This document shows positions 42,052-49,964 of a stretch of DNA of 64,000 nt, piece by piece (the stretch's first letter is position 1; each line of letters begins with the position of its first letter). The stretch comes from Actinomadura macra NBRC 14102 (GTDB lineage: Bacteria > Actinomycetota > Actinomycetes > Streptosporangiales > Streptosporangiaceae), in assembly GCF_001552215.1 (NCBI RefSeq), contig NZ_BCQT01000009.1:372001-436000 (forward strand), given 5' to 3'. The notes under the pieces are model-generated. The model did not search any database and was not told where the DNA came from. It saw only the letters and a program-made list of their open reading frames with translations. A program made the translations under genes and the position numbers.

Positions 42052-42711
42052 ATGTCGGCTTCCGGCGCCGAAGCGGGAACGAGGCCCACTGAAGCGATAC
42101 CGAAGCCCGCACCGAGTCCCGCCGCATCGAATGCGCAGCCCAGCGCACCAGGTGCGACGCCCAGGCGGTTGAGTCTGGCACCCGCCGCCCTGGGGTCGGC
42201 GCCTTCCGGATTGGGTACGCCCACCGCGGACCGCCCGCACATGCCGGGCTACGGCACCTTGGGCCCTGAGGAGGGCAGCGGGCTGCTCCCGTGGTCCTGG
42301 GCGTTGGAGCGGCTGCGCGCCGCCCGCAATTTCTGGCTGTGCACGGTGCGGCCGGACGGCCGTCCGCACGCGATGCCGGTGTGGGGTGCGTGGTCCGGGG
42401 AGGCTCTGATGTTCAGCAGCAGCGTGCCGTCCCGCAAGATGGTGAATCTCCGGGCCAACCCCAACGTCGTGGTGACCACGGAGGAGGCCGAGGAACCGGT
42501 GGTCATCGAGGGGACCGCCGAGGTCGTCACCGAACAGAAGGCTTTGCAGCGGTTCATCGACCTGGTCAATGCCAAGTACTCCACCGGCTATCGTGTGGAC
42601 TTCCTGGACCCCGTGGTGAACGCGACCGTAGCGGTACGGCCGCAGCGGGCGTTCGGGTTGCGCCAGGGAGATTTCACCGGCTCTCCCACCCGGTGGTCGT
42701 TCGGAACCTGA
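42052..42711 (+). CDS. Pyridoxamine 5'-phosphate oxidase-like flavin/F420 protein
   Basis: A 219-residue PPOX-class split-barrel protein. The core begins at about residue 64 (MPGYGTLGPEEGSGLLPWSW) and includes FWLCTVRPDGRPHAMPVWG, LMFSSSVPSRKMVNLRANPN and ATVAVRPQRAFGL, which form the FMN- or F420-binding barrel. The first 60 residues are Ala/Pro-rich and unusual for the family, but the ATG at 42052 has a strong ggggaga ribosome binding site while the internal ATG before MPGYG has none. The cofactor and substrate cannot be settled by eye. It is divergent from the Nif3 operon. Confidence 0.88.
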   Translation: MSASGAEAGTRPTEAIPKPAPSPAASNAQPSAPGATPRRLSLAPAALGSAPSGLGTPTADRPHMPGYGTLGPEEGSGLLPWSWALERLRAARNFWLCTVRPDGRPHAMPVWGAWSGEALMFSSSVPSRKMVNLRANPNVVVTTEEAEEPVVIEGTAEVVTEQKALQRFIDLVNAKYSTGYRVDFLDPVVNATVAVRPQRAFGLRQGDFTGSPTRWSFGT

Positions 42712-42756
42712 ACGTCCGCCGGGATCAATCTGGAGACTCATCGCGTTGGAGAGTGT

Positions 42757-43122
42757 GTGAAGTCACCCTTTCGCCGCCGCAAGCGCGTCAAGGGCCGCGC
42801 CATGGGCAACAAACCCGAGCCGGCCGAGCAGGAGATCGTCGAGTGGCCCCGCGACGGGACGGGGAAATCGACCCTGATGGGCGCCATCCGCGGCGACGGC
42901 GAGACCGGCGCCGGCTTCGGCGGCGGCATGTTCGAGGACCTCGCCTCCGCGTTCGAAGGCTCCAAGAAGGTCAAGCAGGAAGAGCAGCAGCGCGAGAAGA
43001 TCCTGCGGCAGGACGATCACGAGCAGGCCGGGTCCGGGGCGTCGCGCCGCGACGACCTGGACTCCGGCAAGATCCGCATCCGGCGTAACGGGGCCGCGTC
43101 CCCGCCGCCGACCGCGGAGTGA
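42757..43122 (+). CDS. Small basic/acidic hypothetical protein
   Basis: A 121-residue hydrophilic protein starting at a GTG (42757) with ttggag upstream. The N terminus is very basic (KSPFRRRKRVKGRA). The middle holds a Gly/Phe stretch (GAGFGGGMFEDLASAFEGSK), and the tail is Lys/Glu/Gln-rich, then Arg-rich (SGKIRIRRNGAASPPP). No domain is recognised. Codon use matches neighbours, and the distances (45 bases after the PPOX gene) suit an operon. It is probably real and of unknown function. Confidence 0.65.
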   Translation: MKSPFRRRKRVKGRAMGNKPEPAEQEIVEWPRDGTGKSTLMGAIRGDGETGAGFGGGMFEDLASAFEGSKKVKQEEQQREKILRQDDHEQAGSGASRRDDLDSGKIRIRRNGAASPPPTAE

Positions 43123-43138
43123 TTTTGTCCGATTTGTA

Positions 43139-43154
43139 TCGAACATAGGTTCGA
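43139..43154 (+). promoter_or_regulatory. LexA (SOS) box
   Basis: TCGAACATAGGTTCGA is an exact match to the actinobacterial SOS box TCGAAC-N4-GTTCGA. It sits 20 bases upstream of the GTG at 43175 and covers the -35 position of a promoter whose -10 is TATCCT (43163-43168), six bases from the start codon. LexA should repress the leaderless gene downstream until DNA damage. Confidence 0.85.
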
Positions 43155-43174
43155 ATCGGGGTTATCCTGAGCGA

Positions 43175-43573
43175 GTGAGCGCCTACGTACCGCCCGGCTG
43201 GCCCGCGCAGGTGCACCCACCGGGCACCGACCGCTTCGAGGACACCGCCATGGCGTGGCTGCTCGAGCTCGTCCCGCCCGAGTACCGCCGCTACGGTGTG
43301 CTGCGCCGCTACCCGATCATCCTCGCCCGGATGGCCCGGCATCATGTGACCGCCTCCGTCGAGGCCGCCCGCGAGGGGTTCCGCACCGCCCGCGTCGATC
43401 TCGGCGACGTCGTCCCACCGCACGGGATCGAGGCCGTCCTGGAGACGTACCGGCGCGAGGGCGCCCGCCTCGTCGCCCTCCTCCAGGGGATCGAACTGAT
43501 CGAGACGGCCCTGCGCGGGCTGACCGAGCCCGACGACCCCGCCCACCGCCGTCCTTTCACCCCGAAGCTCTAG
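43175..43573 (+). CDS. Conserved hypothetical, predicted SOS-induced
   Basis: A 132-residue protein of unknown function. It is mostly helical and charged: DTAMAWLLELVPPEYRRYGV, PIILARMARHHVTASVEAAR, then LETYRREGARLVALLQGIEL. There is no membrane helix, Cys or known catalytic motif. The GTG at 43175 is six bases after a TATCCT -10 box, so the message is probably leaderless. A perfect LexA box overlaps the promoter. The sequence has the look of a protein conserved across related actinomycetes, and its role in the DNA-damage response is worth testing. Confidence 0.8.
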   Translation: MSAYVPPGWPAQVHPPGTDRFEDTAMAWLLELVPPEYRRYGVLRRYPIILARMARHHVTASVEAAREGFRTARVDLGDVVPPHGIEAVLETYRREGARLVALLQGIELIETALRGLTEPDDPAHRRPFTPKL

Positions 43574-43978
43574 GACCTCCGACCGCCGACCATACGCATT
43601 GGAACATCCATCTGGCCGGTCTAGGCCATCTCGATCTGGACCAATCGGAACCCGGTGGTGCACCCCCTCTCAGGTGGACCGACCGACGGGCCGTCGCTCA
43701 CCGTCACCGCGATGGGACCGCACCAACCCGCCTCCGGGGCGGCGGAGGGCTTGCGCCCGCCTCCCCCGGCATGCTCTGATCACTCCCCCACCCGAACCAG
43801 TCGACGCTTGGCAGGGGTCGCCGGTGAAGGGCTGAGCCGACCAGTGCTCACCCTGAACATCCGCGCGACCTGAAGTGGGTCCTGGCCACGGCACAGCCGG
43901 GACTTCACGCTCCCCCGCGCATGGCATGAATGCCGCCGCCCCGGCGGTCGGGCGGCGCCATACGTGAAGGGGGATGCA
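43574..43978. other. 405-base intergenic region
   Basis: I find no gene supported by a ribosome binding site and codon bias. Two overlapping short frames (43599-43835 and 43655-43873) have Arg/Pro-rich products typical of non-coding high-GC DNA. A GC-rich hairpin (GCCGCC...GGCGG) lies near 43933-43955. Confidence 0.5.
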
Positions 43979-44422
43979 TTGTCGACGCATTCGAGCACCC
44001 AGGTCGAGCCGAAGTGGCTGCCACCCGGCTTCCGTTTCCGGCGCCAGATCGACGGCGAGGCCGCGGCGGGCTTCCTCGGACCGGCTGAACAGACCAGGTT
44101 GGTGCATACCAAGGGCTGGGCCCTCGCCGACTGGTCGAACCCGCTCGTCGTGCACGTCACGACCGAGCCGGACGCGCAGTTGCTCGCCACGGAGAACCGT
44201 CCGGGCGTTCCCATCAACCTCGGGGACGTCGCGGCCCAGGCCGTGTATCACGACGGGACGTGGACCGACGGGGACCATGACCTGCGCCCCCGCTGGACCA
44301 CCGGACTCGCGCACTCGGTCACCGTCCGGACGCCGACACGCGTCTTCGGCGTGATCGGCCCGCGCGAGATCAGCGTGGAGGATCTCGTCGAGGTCGCCAA
44401 GTCCCTCCCTCTCACCGAGTGA
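43979..44422 (+). CDS. Conserved hypothetical protein
   Basis: A 147-residue soluble protein starting at a TTG (43979) chosen for its AAGGGGGA ribosome binding site; an upstream GTG at 43964 is less well placed. It reads like an all-beta or alpha/beta single domain: PKWLPPGFRFRRQIDGEAAA, NPLVVHVTTEPDAQLLATE, AVYHDGTWTDGDHDLRPRW, then TPTRVFGVIGPREISVEDLV. No motif allows a functional call. It may be cotranscribed with the DUF1361 gene 49 bases downstream. Confidence 0.7.
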   Translation: MSTHSSTQVEPKWLPPGFRFRRQIDGEAAAGFLGPAEQTRLVHTKGWALADWSNPLVVHVTTEPDAQLLATENRPGVPINLGDVAAQAVYHDGTWTDGDHDLRPRWTTGLAHSVTVRTPTRVFGVIGPREISVEDLVEVAKSLPLTE

Positions 44423-44471
44423 TCCGGACGGCGTAGGGGAGAAAGCGATCCCGCCATGCAGTATTGACCCC

Positions 44472-45149
44472 ATGAGCCTCTTGGAGCAGATTGCCCCGAA
44501 CCTCACCGGCGTCCTCCGCCGCGACGCCTGGTGGATGGGGTGGAACCTTCTGCTGGCATGGATCCCCGTGGGCCTGGCCTGGATGCTCTTCCGGGGACGG
44601 ACCCTGTCGCGGTCGCCGCTGTGGTGGTCCGGGCTGGTGCTGTTCGCGCTGTTCCTGCCCAACGCGCCCTACGTGGTCACCGACCTCGTGCATCTCCGCA
44701 ACGACATCGTGCAGTCCGACCAGGGCGGGCCGGTGGTGACGGCCGTCCTGCCGGTCTACGCGGTGCTCGTCGGGTCGGGTTTCCTCGCCTACTATCTGGC
44801 GCTCGGAGCCGCGCTCCGCCACCTCGCCAGAATCGGGCTGGGCGCGTATCAGGGGCGGGTCGCCGTGGCGGCGCACGCGCTCTGCGCGGTCGGGATCTTC
44901 CTTGGCAGGTGGGCCCGCCTCAACAGCTGGGAACCGGTGGTCGCCCCGCAGGCGGCGCTGGAGCGAATCGTCCTGCATTTGACCTGGAATTGGGCGCCGA
45001 TCCTGATTATCGGCACATTTATGGTCACCTGGATCTGCCATTTTCTGACCCGGGCGATAGCCGAGGCCGTCCAGAAGGCCGCGTTGAGCGGCGCCCGCCG
45101 CCTTCACAGAGTTCTCGCGTCCTATGGTGGACGCTTCACTACTGGTTGA
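44472..45149 (+). CDS. DUF1361 membrane protein
   Basis: A 225-residue integral membrane protein with about six helices. It carries the DUF1361 signature FLPNAPYVVTDLVHL near residue 62 and RWARLNSWEP near residue 146. Function is unknown. Codons near 44960-45070 are noticeably less GC-rich than the neighbours, mostly in helix-coding stretches. The ATG at 44472 has no close ribosome binding site; a TATTGA -10-like box ends four bases before it, suggesting leaderless expression. Confidence 0.85.
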   Translation: MSLLEQIAPNLTGVLRRDAWWMGWNLLLAWIPVGLAWMLFRGRTLSRSPLWWSGLVLFALFLPNAPYVVTDLVHLRNDIVQSDQGGPVVTAVLPVYAVLVGSGFLAYYLALGAALRHLARIGLGAYQGRVAVAAHALCAVGIFLGRWARLNSWEPVVAPQAALERIVLHLTWNWAPILIIGTFMVTWICHFLTRAIAEAVQKAALSGARRLHRVLASYGGRFTTG

Positions 45150-45204
45150 TCTCGACGATGAAGATGTCCCGGGACGAAAGTGCCGGCGGGACGAGGGAAA
45201 GCCG

Positions 45205-45222
45205 GCCCCGCAACCGCGGGGC
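45205..45222. terminator. Bidirectional hairpin terminator
   Basis: GCCCCGC-AACC-GCGGGGC is a perfect 7-bp stem between the convergent DUF1361 gene and the small secreted protein gene. Confidence 0.6.
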
Positions 45223-45265
45223 AATTGCGGGACCGGGTATCGGATCGGTGTTCAGCCCTGGCGGA

Positions 45266-45643
45266 TCAGACCTGCTTCACGACCGGCTTGGCCTTGCTGC
45301 CGGCCGTCTCGAACTTGAGCTGGGTCTTGTTGCTGACCACCGACTTGTCGGCGGAGCCGCCACCCTTGACGATCACGCTGACGCTGACCGCGGTGCCCTT
45401 CGGGGGAGCAACCGTGAACGTCTTGGTCTGGCCCTTGGCGATGTTCTCGGTGCACCGGGCCTCAAGGATGTCGCCGACGCAAACCGTGGCGGTGTAGTTG
45501 CCCTTCTGCGTGACCTTCACGGTGACCTTGGCGGGTGCGGCGGCATCGGCGGACGAGGCCATTCCGAGCCCGATCACTCCGGCGGCGCCCACCATGGCGG
45601 CGGCGGTGGCGATTCGGCGTGCCGGGAACGCGCTTGCGGACAT
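45266..45643 (-). CDS. Small secreted Val/Thr/Lys-rich protein
   Basis: A 125-residue precursor. The ATG at 45643 follows AGGGAGAAGAA and gives a signal peptide (basic RR at 9-10, hydrophobic AAAMVGAAGVIGLGMA, cleavage after ADA near residue 35). The mature part, about 90 residues, is beta-rich (KVTVKVTQKGNYTATVCVGD, KTFTVAPPKGTAVSVSVIVK) with one Cys pair (CVGD...ARCTEN) likely to form a disulfide. It looks like a small immunoglobulin-like extracellular domain. Function is unknown. The upstream region (45740-45790) is AT-rich, with a CTAAT-N6-ATTAG inverted repeat. Confidence 0.8.
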   Translation of the reverse strand: MSASAFPARRIATAAAMVGAAGVIGLGMASSADAAAPAKVTVKVTQKGNYTATVCVGDILEARCTENIAKGQTKTFTVAPPKGTAVSVSVIVKGGGSADKSVVSNKTQLKFETAGSKAKPVVKQV

Positions 45644-45828
45644 TTCTTCTCCCTGGTCTCTGGGAAAGTCGGAGATCGCGGTCTCTGTGCGCCCTCCGTA
45701 CGACCAGGGGTACGAGGGGCCCGACCAATCGGGTTCAGCTTTTAATTGCCTAATTTCCCGATTAGTTACGCCTATCAATCGGCGCGCAGCGGGCCGGGGA
45801 ATTGGTCACGGTCCACATCGCCGGCAGG

Positions 45829-46725
45829 TCAGGGTGTCGTCGGCCGGGGCGAATCCCCCGTGAGGAGGCCGGCCAGGTCCAGCTCGTCGCCGCTGACGTC
45901 GGCGAGCCAATCGTCGTGGACGAACTCGAAGTCCAGGGTCGCGGTGTCGAGCAGGCCGACGCTGCCGCGCATCACCTGCTGCTGAGGGTTGTCCCGCACC
46001 GGGTCCCACCTGCTGACCTTCGGCTCCACCAGCTGACCGAGCGCGTAGGAGGCGGTCCGCCCATAACTGCGCGGCCCGTTCTCGTGGTGGTAGTGGCCGC
46101 CGATGTGCACGGGCGGCTGGAGCCGCTCGATGAGCCGGGACAGCTTCGCCGACCCCTGGGCCTTCCCGTGCCGGTCGTTCGACATCCCGTGCGGCCCCTC
46201 ATGGGTGACCAGGACGTCGATGCTCCCGGGCTCGGCGGCCATCAGCGCGTCGTAGGCGTCCGCGTCGAAGTCCATGACCCCGGGCGACTCGATCATCCCG
46301 AGGAAGGCCGTCCGCAGCCCGCCCACGTCCGCGACGTGCCCGCAGGCGACGTGATGGTAGGCGCTGAGCGGATCCACCGGCGTCACCGCGGCGCCGCTCG
46401 TCTCGTGCAGCCAGGCGAGCCAGTCGTGATCCTCGTGATTGCCGCTGAGGAACAGGACGGGCGGGACCTCCTCCAGCGCGCGCTGGATGCTCTCGGCCAC
46501 CCGCGGCGCCCGGTCCAGGAGCCGGAAGAAGTCGCTCTGTGCGGGATGCCCCGCACCGAACTGGCGGCTCGAATCGTCCCACCGGCCAGGCGACGGATAC
46601 GCCCCCAGGTCCCCCACTTGAACGACGGCGTCGAGCTGGATCTGCCGGTGCCTTTGCAGCAGCACCACCGCTCCCAGCGCATGCACCACGCACCCGTGAA
46701 CGTCACCGACGAATGCAACCTTCAT
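45829..46725 (-). CDS. Calcineurin-type metallophosphoesterase
   Basis: A 298-residue metallophosphoesterase with the full motif set: GDVHG (residues 7-11), VGDLGAY near residue 37, GNHEDHDW near residue 95, VTHEGPHG near residue 170 and GGHYHHE near residue 208. These bind two metal ions. The substrate (phosphomono- or diester, perhaps a nucleotide or protein) cannot be inferred. No Shine-Dalgarno precedes the ATG; a TAACGT box ends eight bases upstream. The next gene downstream of the synthase cluster, it is separated from that operon by 48 bases on the same strand. Confidence 0.9.
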   Translation of the reverse strand: MKVAFVGDVHGCVVHALGAVVLLQRHRQIQLDAVVQVGDLGAYPSPGRWDDSSRQFGAGHPAQSDFFRLLDRAPRVAESIQRALEEVPPVLFLSGNHEDHDWLAWLHETSGAAVTPVDPLSAYHHVACGHVADVGGLRTAFLGMIESPGVMDFDADAYDALMAAEPGSIDVLVTHEGPHGMSNDRHGKAQGSAKLSRLIERLQPPVHIGGHYHHENGPRSYGRTASYALGQLVEPKVSRWDPVRDNPQQQVMRGSVGLLDTATLDFEFVHDDWLADVSGDELDLAGLLTGDSPRPTTP

Positions 46726-46773
46726 GCCACATGACGTTACTGCCCCCTACCGGTCTGTGGTGATCGTCGGGGA

Positions 46774-47631
46774 TCAGGCGGCAGTCAGGTAGCGGGGAGG
46801 ACGTGGCAGATGGGGCGTGAGACCCGTGGTGACCTCGGCGCGGATGCGCGGAATGGCAGACGCGGGCGCCAGTGCGACGACGCAGGTACCGAGCGCGCGG
46901 CCTCCCAGGGCACCGGCGGCGAGCGCGGTCTTCACGGCCAGATCGGATACCTGGTCGCCGTGCTGGTGGGCCTCGGTGAGCAGCGGACCGAGATCCGCCG
47001 GGCGGGCCGCCCGCAAGGCCGCGGCCGCGTGTTCCGGCGCGACCTGGAGGGGCGGCGGGACGCGGCCTGCGGCGAGAGCGATGATCAGGAGCCGGAGGCC
47101 GGCGGCCGCCAGGTCGCACGGCAGGTGCTCGCCGCCGTCCGGCGTCGTGAGGAGCGCGTGGGCCGGACGGGCCTGCGGCGCGGCGCACGGTCGTGCGGCC
47201 GGTCCGTGGACGGCCCGCAGGACCCTCGCGGTCGCGTTGATCATCTCGTTCCCGGTGAAGAGGCCCAGTGCCTCCGGGAGTTCGCGTTCCAGCAGGAGCC
47301 GCGTCCCGGGGACGGGATCGGAATGGGCCCGCAGAACGGCGATCGCCTCCCCCGCCCACGCGGGGCCTTCGGCGACGGTGGCCGTGCGGTGCTGGTTCAC
47401 CGAGAAGAGGGACACCGAGCCGTCCCCGGTGCGGCTCGCCGCGACGACCGCGCCCCAGGGGACCGGCACCGCCAAGCCGTCCAGCAGCGGCAGGGACGCC
47501 GGGACGCGCAGGACCGCCGTCGGCGCGGAGCCGAACACCCGCTCGAAGTTGTAGGCCGCCAGGCGTATCTCGGGGGCCGCCGCCACACCGAACGCGCTTC
47601 CGTCCTCCGGGAGCCCGGGCAGCGGAATCAC
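46774..47631 (-). CDS. Degenerate galactokinase-like (GHMP) protein
   Basis: A 285-residue protein, last gene of the synthase operon. The fold order resembles galactokinase: an N-terminal ERVFGSAPTAVLRVPASLPL segment, SVNQHRTATV, and a C-terminal GALGGRALGTCVVALAP that matches the GHMP C-terminal glycine loop. The ATP-binding motif (normally P-x-x-x-G-L-S-S-S-A) reads LPEALGLFTGNEMI, with the serines lost, and the GEHTDY motif is absent. It is therefore probably a non-catalytic relative that binds a sugar or a partner. The GTG at 47631 overlaps the glycosyltransferase stop (GTGA). Family placement is by eye only. Confidence 0.6.
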   Translation of the reverse strand: MIPLPGLPEDGSAFGVAAAPEIRLAAYNFERVFGSAPTAVLRVPASLPLLDGLAVPVPWGAVVAASRTGDGSVSLFSVNQHRTATVAEGPAWAGEAIAVLRAHSDPVPGTRLLLERELPEALGLFTGNEMINATARVLRAVHGPAARPCAAPQARPAHALLTTPDGGEHLPCDLAAAGLRLLIIALAAGRVPPPLQVAPEHAAAALRAARPADLGPLLTEAHQHGDQVSDLAVKTALAAGALGGRALGTCVVALAPASAIPRIRAEVTTGLTPHLPRPPRYLTAA

Positions 47632-48866
47632 GTCAGCTTCTCCAGGCGGTCCGCGGCTTCGGTGGCGCCGCCGGCAGCGGCGAAGGAGTCGCGGACCCGG
47701 CGGGCGGCGGCGCGGTGGGGACCGTCGGCGAGGACGGTGGTGAGCGCGGCACGCAGTTCCTCCGGCCGGACGCGGGAGAAGCGCACGGCGATCCCGGCGC
47801 CGGCGGCCTCGACCTGGCGGGCGATGACCGGCTGGTCGTCCCGGATCGGCGCGACCACCAGCGGAAGCCCCTGCGCGAGGGTCTCGCAGACGGTGTTGTG
47901 CCCGCCGTGACAGATGACGGCGGAGAGCCGCTTGAGGAGATCGAGCTGCGGGACGTGGTTGCGCACCAGAACGTTCGCCGGCGGATCGGAGAGGCCGGCA
48001 CGCGCGGCGAGGGCGGGCGGGGCCACCAGGACCGCCTGAACGTCCAGGTCGCGGACGGCCTCGGCGGCGATGCCGAAGAAGCGCTCGCCGGACGGCCCGT
48101 TGAGCGTGCCCAGCGACACGAGGACGGCGGGCCGGCCGTCCAGCCACTCCCAGGGGAAGGTGCTCCCGGCTGGGCGGCCGAGGGCGGGGCCGACGAAGGC
48201 GAAGTGGTCGGGAAAGATCGAGGTGTCGCCCACGAGGGCGCCGGTGGAGAACACCAGGACGAGATGGTCGGAGAAACGCAGGTCCAGCGGGTCCTCGATG
48301 CCGTGCTCGGCCTGGAACCCGGTGAGCCGGTCGCGCACCCACTGCTCGACCTTCGGGGTCCCCGCGAGCGGGCGGACGACCTCGGTGCACGCGGCCACCG
48401 AACTCGCCCACGGGATCTCGCGGAGCCGGGCCGCGACGGGACCGGCGAGAGTGATCTGGTCGCAGACGACGGCGTCCGGCCGGAAGCGGTCGACGGCGTT
48501 CAGGACGCCCGGCATCATCGCGTGCCCGAGCGGAACCGCGAACTCCTCCCACAGGAACCGGACCGTGGCGTGGCCGCGCAGCCCCAACCAGACGTCCTGG
48601 AGCCCGGGCAGGCGCGAGGCGAAGTCCCGGTCCACCGCGCTGTAGATCCGCGATCCCGGGTGCAGCAGTGGTTCGAGCGCGGGGCGGTAGCCCGTCCAGG
48701 CGACCTTGTGACCCCGGCGGGTGAGCTCGGCCGCCACGGCGACGGTCGGGTTGACGTGGCCGGCGAGCGGCGGGACGGCGAACAGGAACCGGCGTGGGGG
48801 CTGCTTCGCACGCCGGACGCTCGTGTCGCCGAGCAGGGGCGGGACGTGGATGCGGCGGGCGTTCAT
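47628..48866 (-). CDS. MGT-type (GT1) glycosyltransferase
   Basis: A 412-residue GT-B glycosyltransferase of the macrolide/sterol/natural-product family. The N-terminal acceptor domain begins after about 25 residues (FLFAVPPLAGHVNPTVAVAA, with the catalytic His in AGHVNP). The donor-binding motif near the C terminus is VICHGGHNTVCETLAQGLPL, then APIRDDQPVIARQVEAAGAG, which fits an NDP-hexose donor. It should glycosylate the hydroxy-lipid or polyketide made by the upstream synthases. Both ends overlap neighbours by four bases (ATGA and GTGA). Confidence 0.92.
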   Translation of the reverse strand: MNARRIHVPPLLGDTSVRRAKQPPRRFLFAVPPLAGHVNPTVAVAAELTRRGHKVAWTGYRPALEPLLHPGSRIYSAVDRDFASRLPGLQDVWLGLRGHATVRFLWEEFAVPLGHAMMPGVLNAVDRFRPDAVVCDQITLAGPVAARLREIPWASSVAACTEVVRPLAGTPKVEQWVRDRLTGFQAEHGIEDPLDLRFSDHLVLVFSTGALVGDTSIFPDHFAFVGPALGRPAGSTFPWEWLDGRPAVLVSLGTLNGPSGERFFGIAAEAVRDLDVQAVLVAPPALAARAGLSDPPANVLVRNHVPQLDLLKRLSAVICHGGHNTVCETLAQGLPLVVAPIRDDQPVIARQVEAAGAGIAVRFSRVRPEELRAALTTVLADGPHRAAARRVRDSFAAAGGATEAADRLEKLT

Positions 48867-49690
48867 CGCGCCCCCTCCACGACGGGTGCGCTGGTGCCCG
48901 CGTGGCGTGCCATCCACGGGAGCAGGACCTCCAGGAGTTCGGCCGTCCCCTCCCGCAGGATGGTGTGGGCGTGGCCCGCCATGATGTGCAGGGTGCAGCC
49001 CGGGACGGAACGCAACAGCAGACCGGCGTCGACCACGTCCGAATGCTGCCCGTAGATGGCGAGCAGCGGGCAGGCGATGGTGGACAGGTCGGCGATCCGG
49101 ACGGGGGCGGCCACGGCGACATCGTCCAGAAGGGTCGTTCCGTTGACGAGGGCGTCGCCGTTGGCGGCGGCCTTGCTGTCGCGACGCCAGCCGAAGGCCA
49201 GGCGCCGTTCGGCCGGCCGATCGTGCTCCAGGACGAGCGAGATCCTCCCGAGCGAGTTCAGGAGCTTCTCCGTCCATTGGCCGGGGTGCTCGGACGGGCC
49301 GCATCCCTCGATCAGCACGAGTCCGGCGATGCGGGAGGGGTCGGCCAGAGCCGCGTTGAGCGCCACCACGCCTCCCCAGCTGTGCGCGACCAGGAACACC
49401 GGAGCGCGATGGCCGAGTTCGTCGAGGATGGCGAACAGGTCCGCGACCGCGTCGGCGGGTCCGTATCCGGTGGGCGGCCGCTCCGTTCGTCCGTGCCCGC
49501 GCTGGTCGTACAGGACGCAACGCGCTCCGGCCGCCGCCATGGGCCCGGCGATCGTGTAGTAGAAGCTCGACAGGTTGTCCATGACGAGCCCGTGAACGAA
49601 CACCATGACCGGCGGGCTCGCGACTGGCGGGACGTCCGGGTCCATCGTCTGCACGTGGAAGCGGACGCCGCGCGCGGTGATCTCAGGCAT
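48863..49690 (-). CDS. Alpha/beta hydrolase (possible product-releasing thioesterase)
   Basis: A 275-residue alpha/beta hydrolase. The oxyanion region is MVFVHGLVMDNLSSFYYTIA, the Ser nucleophile elbow is VAHSWGGVVAL near residue 105, and the acid and His lie in YGQHSDVVDA and AGHAHTI, so the triad is complete. Neither synthase has a thioesterase domain, so this protein may release or transfer the acyl chain from the ACP. That role is inference from context. The ATG at 49690 overlaps the ACP stop by eight bases. Confidence 0.85.
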   Translation of the reverse strand: MPEITARGVRFHVQTMDPDVPPVASPPVMVFVHGLVMDNLSSFYYTIAGPMAAAGARCVLYDQRGHGRTERPPTGYGPADAVADLFAILDELGHRAPVFLVAHSWGGVVALNAALADPSRIAGLVLIEGCGPSEHPGQWTEKLLNSLGRISLVLEHDRPAERRLAFGWRRDSKAAANGDALVNGTTLLDDVAVAAPVRIADLSTIACPLLAIYGQHSDVVDAGLLLRSVPGCTLHIMAGHAHTILREGTAELLEVLLPWMARHAGTSAPVVEGAR

Positions 49691-49964
49691 GGGCGCCGCT
49701 TCGCGGGAACGACTCGATGTGGGAGACCACGTCACCGACCGTCAGGTCCACGATCTGATCCAGCCCCATGCCGGCCAGGAACGCGGGGAAGTCCACTTCG
49801 GTGTAGCGCTGCCGGAGCCGCTCGATGAGCGCCACGAACTCGATGCTCTCCAGGGCCAGTTCCCGGCTGAGCGTGGTCTCCGGGCCGATCTCCACGTCCA
49901 GCAGGAAGTCCTCCCCCACCACGTCCGTCAGAATTCGAACGAACTCCGTCATGACCTCGGTCAT
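49683..49964 (-). CDS. Discrete acyl carrier protein
   Basis: A 93-residue ACP. The phosphopantetheine-attachment Ser is residue 40 in LALESIEFVAL, a variant of the usual DSL/DSI motif with Glu before Ser. Helix 1 (MTEVMTEFVRILTDVVGEDF) and the acidic helix 2 are as expected. It is the second carrier protein of the operon, besides the one inside the large synthase. The ATG at 49964 has GGAGGAGAG upstream and overlaps the stop of the 1430-residue synthase (ATGA). Confidence 0.9.
   Translation of the reverse strand: MTEVMTEFVRILTDVVGEDFLLDVEIGPETTLSRELALESIEFVALIERLRQRYTEVDFPAFLAGMGLDQIVDLTVGDVVSHIESFPRSGAHA

Noticed and set aside
43599..43873. Two overlapping 72-78 codon frames in the 43.6-44.0 kb spacer
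   Set aside because: No ribosome binding site, Arg/Pro/Ser-rich products and no support from codon bias.
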